IMG/VR virus record: IMGVR_UViG_3300045253_000045
Coordinates: 1 to 39,510 of that record
Origin: a virus
Strand: one strand, 5' to 3'
Length of the DNA: 39,510 nt
Shown here piece after piece: positions 35,698 to 39,510 of the stretch. Position numbers and translations under genes: made by a program. The notes under the pieces are model-generated. The model did not search any database and was not told the origin of the DNA. It saw only the letters and a list, made by a program, of their open reading frames with translations. Each line of letters starts with the position of its first letter. Position 1 is the stretch's first letter.

Positions 35698-37019
35698 CAG
35701 GCGACCGCCGCGACGAGATCCACGGTGATGTTCGCAGTCCCAGAGGCCGGGGCGGTGTCGAAGGTGAGCACGGTCAGCATCGCACCTGAGAGGGTAGCGC
35801 CAACCCGGACCCCAGCGACATAGGCCGCGTAGGAGTAGGCATCGAACGCCGCGGCGGGCAACTCGAATACCGTGGTCGAGCCGTCGCCGTTGAAGGCAAG
35901 GTTGTCGATGTGCTCGTGGTCGGTAGTCCCAACCCCAGATGGGATGTCTGCTGCCACGAGCGCCCGGAAGGTGGGCTGCGCCGCGCTCCCCGACGTTGGC
36001 CCGGCCCATACCGTGTTCGCGGTTTCGTTGGCCTTCGTGATCGCGAGGGTGCCCGCTCCGGTGATCGGGGACCCGGACACGCTGAACTCCGCGGGCGCGG
36101 TGAGGGCCACGGAGGTCACGCTGGTCCCGATCCACGTCGCGATCCAGTTCGCCCCGCCGTCGATCGTCTCTAGCACGACCCGTTGCGTTGTCCCGAGCGT
36201 CGTGGTGTGCGTGCCCTGTTCGGTCACGGACCCCGGCCAGGTCACCGTCCAGCCGCCCGTCCCGTCCTCGGTCAGCCAGAACTCCAAGGTGCACGCCCCG
36301 GACCCTGACGGAGCATTCAGCGTGAATGTGCAGTTGGCGTTCAGCGTGCCCGTGTGGACGTTGCCATCGGTCGGATCGAAGGTTTCCGTGGAGCCCATCG
36401 AGCCGTGGGCCTTGATGACATCCTGCCCGCCCTCGATCGCCAGCTCGTAGGTGCCGGCGGGGACGACCGCGGACGATGCCCCAATGACCCGCCACCGTGC
36501 GGAAGTCAGGTCGTATTCGAGGACGACTGCACCGTCCGCCGGGATGGTCAGGTCGGTGTCGCCCGGACAAAGGAACCGGTTCGCCGCCGTCGAGGTCGTG
36601 TTGTGCTTGAGAACGAGGCTCTGCGCTCCGACGTTCTCCAGGATGGCGAGGCGCTCCGAGGTCGGCGCGACGATGCCGGTCAGGTTTCGCGAGGCATCGG
36701 TTGAGGCCCGGACGATTGTCGCGGTGGACAGCGGAGCGGAGCTGGTGGCATCGACCGGAGCCCAGTTGTCGGTATTCGCGACGAGTTGCGCCGGGGTGAT
36801 GACGGTCATCGCGAGGAAGCCGACCTCGCCGAGGATCTGCGCCACTCCATCGCCGAGGTCGGTCACGGTGAGGCCGGCGAGCTGGATCGTCTGGACGCCA
36901 TCGACCGCCGTCAGCGACGCGTCGATGAAGTCCACGCCCGGTGTCCCGGCCCGGAGCGCGCCGACGTGACCGGCGATGATCCCGGCGGGGTAGAGCGGGC
37001 TGATGTTGTCGGTCTTCAC
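35697..37019 (-). CDS. Tail fibre/spike-like protein
   Basis: 440 residues from GTG 37019 (GTGA overlap). The segment AEFSVSGSPITGAGTLAITK and the following ANTVWAGPTSGSAAQPTFR, ALVAADIP are well-known linker-type motifs of prophage tail fibres. The part before it has EFWLTEDGTGGWTVTWPG and WIATWIG beta strands, and the end is Ala/Val-rich. Located between the hub and smaller fibre genes, it is likely a main component of the adsorption apparatus. Trimeric in known relatives, by inference. Confidence 0.75.
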   Translation of the reverse strand: MKTDNISPLYPAGIIAGHVGALRAGTPGVDFIDASLTAVDGVQTIQLAGLTVTDLGDGVAQILGEVGFLAMTVITPAQLVANTDNWAPVDATSSAPLSTATIVRASTDASRNLTGIVAPTSERLAILENVGAQSLVLKHNTTSTAANRFLCPGDTDLTIPADGAVVLEYDLTSARWRVIGASSAVVPAGTYELAIEGGQDVIKAHGSMGSTETFDPTDGNVHTGTLNANCTFTLNAPSGSGACTLEFWLTEDGTGGWTVTWPGSVTEQGTHTTTLGTTQRVVLETIDGGANWIATWIGTSVTSVALTAPAEFSVSGSPITGAGTLAITKANETANTVWAGPTSGSAAQPTFRALVAADIPSGVGTTDHEHIDNLAFNGDGSTTVFELPAAAFDAYSYAAYVAGVRVGATLSGAMLTVLTFDTAPASGTANITVDLVAAVA

Positions 37020-38869
37020 GCCAGCACCACCGCGAGGCCCGCCCAGTTGTGGGTGTAGGTGTCCGTGATCGTCGCTGCCAGTGCCGCGCCGGTCGTGGTC
37101 GTATGCCCGATCCACGATTCCAATGGTGCGGGTTGGTTGAAGGCGATCGAGTTGGAGTTGCCCGCCCAGACGGCCCCGAAGCCGTCCGCGTGGAGATCCC
37201 GGACCCACACGCCGGGATTGAGAACCACGAGCGGGCTCACCGGATCAGCCGCTCCAGCGCCGAGCCCGAGGATGAGCAGCGCGATCTTGCCCGACGCGGG
37301 AGTGCCGAGGCTCCCGAGCGCGTAGGTCGATGCGAAGGTCTGCTGGTCTTGGTGGACGAACGTCGCCCCGGCGATCGTCGCGCCGGAGACCTCATAGCAG
37401 ACCCCCGCCGTGTATTCGTCGAGTTTGCAGCCCTGTTCGGTGCTATCGGCGGTCTTGTACCAGAGCTTCATGCCGTTGAGGTAGGCGCGGGGGTCGTCCC
37501 ACACGACGCGGGTCGCGCCCGGCGTCCCGTCGGTCCACGCTCCCGCGCCCCAACGGTCATAGGCGACATCGGTGTTCGGGGTGTTCGGCCCTGTCCCTGC
37601 TCCCGCTAGGTCACGCTTGCCAGCGATCCAGACGAGCAGGTTGCCGGGAGTAACGGGGTTCGGGAACGTCGAGGTCCCACCTCCGGCTCCGGTTGCGAGG
37701 ACTGCGGTCTGGACGATCCCGGCGACGGTCTGCGCGGCTTCCTGCGGGCTGAGCTCGAGCTGGAGGGTGTACCGCTGATCCGTCTCCACGGGCTGGCCCG
37801 GACTCCGTGACAACACCCGGCACCACGTATACGAGGTGTATCCCGGAAGGTGACTGAACTTCACCTGGATGCGGTGGCCGGCGCGGATGAGGTTCACCGA
37901 AGCCGCAGGAACCTCGACCGAACACGAGATCCGGTCTTCCTCGGTGTGGTGTTGCCACAGGAAGTTATCCGCGATCAGCGAGGCTTTCCCTGACGACTTG
38001 ACGTTGGAGTTCGGCGCTTCCACGTCCCGCGAGCCGTAGGTCGCAACCGTCGCAGAGCGAGTCCGGTACACCGCGCCCTTGGAGTACGGGAGATACACCC
38101 CGGAGCCGAGGTCATCGGGCTTCCGGGTGAGCTTCCCGTCCGTGGTCCCGAACACCGTCGAGCCGTCGATGTCCGCGAGGACGTTGGAGAGTTTGACCGT
38201 CGAGGTGTACGCCGTGGAGACGTTCGCGTCGTCGAAGAACAGCGAGGCGATGACGGTCTTGGTCTCGTCGGGGTAGACGAACGCAAACCAGTTCGAGGCG
38301 AGCTCGCAGTCGTTGATGACGTTCACCGGACGCTGGCCGCGGTAGTCGCACGCCTCCATGCCGAAGGCTGCTGCACTTGCCACCAGACCGTTGTCCGCGA
38401 CCAGTCCCGTGAGGTACGCGGAGCCCAAGATCCACGAGAGTCGCGCTGCAACGGTCTCCGCTGGCCGCTTGCCATCGGTGCCGGTGATGACCAGGAACCC
38501 CAGAAGCGCGTTGAGGTCGAACAGCGTGACGTTGATCTGGTTCGCGAGCGTCGTTCGAAGGGAGGGACGCGTCGAATCGCCCCGTTCGTACTCCCGTGCC
38601 CCGATGATCCCGGTGAACACCCGCTGGTTCCCGGACGCCGCGGCGCCCTCATCGCACGTGAACACCTGGTGGCCGATGATCTGGTCAGACGAATGCCCGA
38701 CCGTGCCGGACGGGTTGTCGATAACCACGCTCGAGGTTCCCACAGCGCAGTGCTCAGCGAGTTCGGTGAGGCCGGGGATCTGGCCGAGCCTGATGGCAGA
38801 CGTGCCGAGATCGACGGAGAACGTCGAGGTTGCCCCGAAGGCGTTGACGTACTTGTAGGTAGCGGTCAT
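37016..38869 (-). CDS. Tail hub / minor tail protein with C-terminal carbohydrate-binding-like domain
   Basis: 617 residues. The ATG overlaps the tape measure stop by ATGA, the usual place of the distal tail or hub gene. The first 390 residues carry repeated beta-rich blocks, typical for a hub or a siphovirus minor tail protein (GHQVFTCDEG, RVFTGIIGAREYE, the RISCSVEVPAASVNLIRAGHRIQVKF strand). The last 220 residues, from about TSTFPNPVTPGNLLVWIAG, make a lectin-like beta-sandwich, with CYEVSGATIAGATF and WIGHTTTTGAAL; such modules occur at tail tips. A host-surface binding role is inferred. Confidence 0.75.
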   Translation of the reverse strand: MTATYKYVNAFGATSTFSVDLGTSAIRLGQIPGLTELAEHCAVGTSSVVIDNPSGTVGHSSDQIIGHQVFTCDEGAAASGNQRVFTGIIGAREYERGDSTRPSLRTTLANQINVTLFDLNALLGFLVITGTDGKRPAETVAARLSWILGSAYLTGLVADNGLVASAAAFGMEACDYRGQRPVNVINDCELASNWFAFVYPDETKTVIASLFFDDANVSTAYTSTVKLSNVLADIDGSTVFGTTDGKLTRKPDDLGSGVYLPYSKGAVYRTRSATVATYGSRDVEAPNSNVKSSGKASLIADNFLWQHHTEEDRISCSVEVPAASVNLIRAGHRIQVKFSHLPGYTSYTWCRVLSRSPGQPVETDQRYTLQLELSPQEAAQTVAGIVQTAVLATGAGGGTSTFPNPVTPGNLLVWIAGKRDLAGAGTGPNTPNTDVAYDRWGAGAWTDGTPGATRVVWDDPRAYLNGMKLWYKTADSTEQGCKLDEYTAGVCYEVSGATIAGATFVHQDQQTFASTYALGSLGTPASGKIALLILGLGAGAADPVSPLVVLNPGVWVRDLHADGFGAVWAGNSNSIAFNQPAPLESWIGHTTTTGAALAATITDTYTHNWAGLAVVLA

Positions 38870-39510
38870 CCGATACCGGACCCGATGAGCGCACCCTTCA
38901 TCCCGGTCGAATACATCGAGAACGTCCTGACCGCGTTGGCGTAGGTGTTGATCGAGACGCTGGTCTTGGCAATGACAGTGACCGCGAGCTTCTGGGCTGC
39001 GATGGCGCGGGTGATCGCGGACTTCTCGTGATCGATCGCCGTCGCGGTCTTCGACCCAGCCGTGACCGATGCGATGCGGTTCGCCTCGATCCGGTCGCGG
39101 AGGACATTGAAGTTGTGCTCCTGCGCCTTACTGATCTTCGCCGGCAACGGCTGGAGGTTCCGTTCGCTGTCCTTCTGCGCCTTATCGAACGCGCCCTTCA
39201 ACGCGGCGATGAGGCTCTCGGTGGCTGTCTTGGAGCCGTCAGCGTTCAGCTCGTAGAGCGCCCGCTGGAATGGGTTGAGGCTGTCGATTCCGGCCTGGAT
39301 GCCGGCGAGTGCCTGACCGATCTTCCCCGCATCCCCGGTCGCGATGACCCCCTGGACGCCCGCGTTGTTCTGGTTTTGCTGCTTCTGAATGTCGGGAAGG
39401 ACGATGTTGTTCTGAACAACGTCCAGCGTCCCGACCAGGGCCGCCGCGGAGGCGATGACACCGGCGAGCCATATCGGCGACAGTCCACCCCCCGGACCGC
39501 CGCCGCCCCC
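38866..39510 (-). CDS. Tail tape measure protein, C-terminal part (runs off the right edge)
   Basis: Second part of the tape measure gene that begins at 1270. 215 codons lie in the window here, of which the first 42 (39510-39385) repeat those at 127-2. It contains a Gln/Asn-rich stretch (IQKQQNQNNAGVQG) and long helices (DKAQKDSERNLQPLPAKISK). It ends with LIGSGIG and a TGA that overlaps the hub gene ATG. Confidence 0.87.
   Translation of the reverse strand, partial: GGGGGPGGGLSPIWLAGVIASAAALVGTLDVVQNNIVLPDIQKQQNQNNAGVQGVIATGDAGKIGQALAGIQAGIDSLNPFQRALYELNADGSKTATESLIAALKGAFDKAQKDSERNLQPLPAKISKAQEHNFNVLRDRIEANRIASVTAGSKTATAIDHEKSAITRAIAAQKLAVTVIAKTSVSINTYANAVRTFSMYSTGMKGALIGSGIG
39384..39510. 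repeat. 127-bp terminal direct repeat, right copy
   Basis: Exact copy of bases 1-127, lying inside the tape measure gene. It marks the circular join of the contig. Confidence 0.95.

Overview
The window reads as the essentially complete genome of a small tailed phage (siphovirus-like) of a high-GC bacterium. The first 127 bases (1-127) recur exactly as the last 127 (39384-39510). When the ends are joined, the tape measure gene continues in frame across the join, so the molecule closes as a circle of 39,383 bp. A 127-bp overlap equals a common maximum k-mer of de Bruijn assemblers, so it is more likely an assembly join than a real terminal repeat. I see no integrase, repressor, tRNA, DNA polymerase, helicase or primase. 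The host cannot be named. High GC, frequent GTG starts and a near-leaderless early promoter would fit Actinomycetota or Chloroflexota, but this is a guess.

Almost everything is on the minus strand and is read from high to low coordinates. A consensus promoter at 33107-33136 starts the early region. From 33.1 to 25 kb it holds an excisionase-like HTH protein, HNH proteins, a YqaJ-type exonuclease and RecT annealing protein, a DUF6745-like protein with a 24-copy 12-bp minisatellite, an adenine methyltransferase, a replication-initiator-like protein with iteron-like repeats inside its gene, and a cytosine methyltransferase-like protein. From 25 to 21 kb lies a string of unknown genes seeded with short in-frame DNA repeats. 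From 21 to 17.9 kb follow an RlpA-like secreted protein, small membrane proteins and a probable C39-like/SH3 endolysin. Then come the small and large terminase subunits (17.7-16.0 kb).

Two plus-strand genes (15278-15838, a ribbon-helix-helix protein and a Cys-rich protein) interrupt the minus-strand array. The structural genes then run from the portal-MuF fusion (15242) through protease, major capsid protein, connector, HK97 gp10-like protein, tail terminator, major tail protein, tail chaperones G/GT with a -1 frameshift, tape measure (across the join), tail hub, fibres and an SGNH hydrolase, ending at 33.2 kb.

The most unusual part is a seven-gene cassette (5120-10773) between the major capsid and connector genes. 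It encodes three glycosyltransferases, an NAD-dependent sugar epimerase, a stand-alone asparagine-synthetase-type amide ligase domain, an SGNH hydrolase and a hexapeptide acyltransferase. The genes overlap by a few bases and sit inside the head operon. They could form a complete pathway for making, amidating, acylating and attaching a glycan, plausibly to the virion. Most gene junctions in the genome are 4-base ATGA/GTGA overlaps, so translation is probably coupled throughout.
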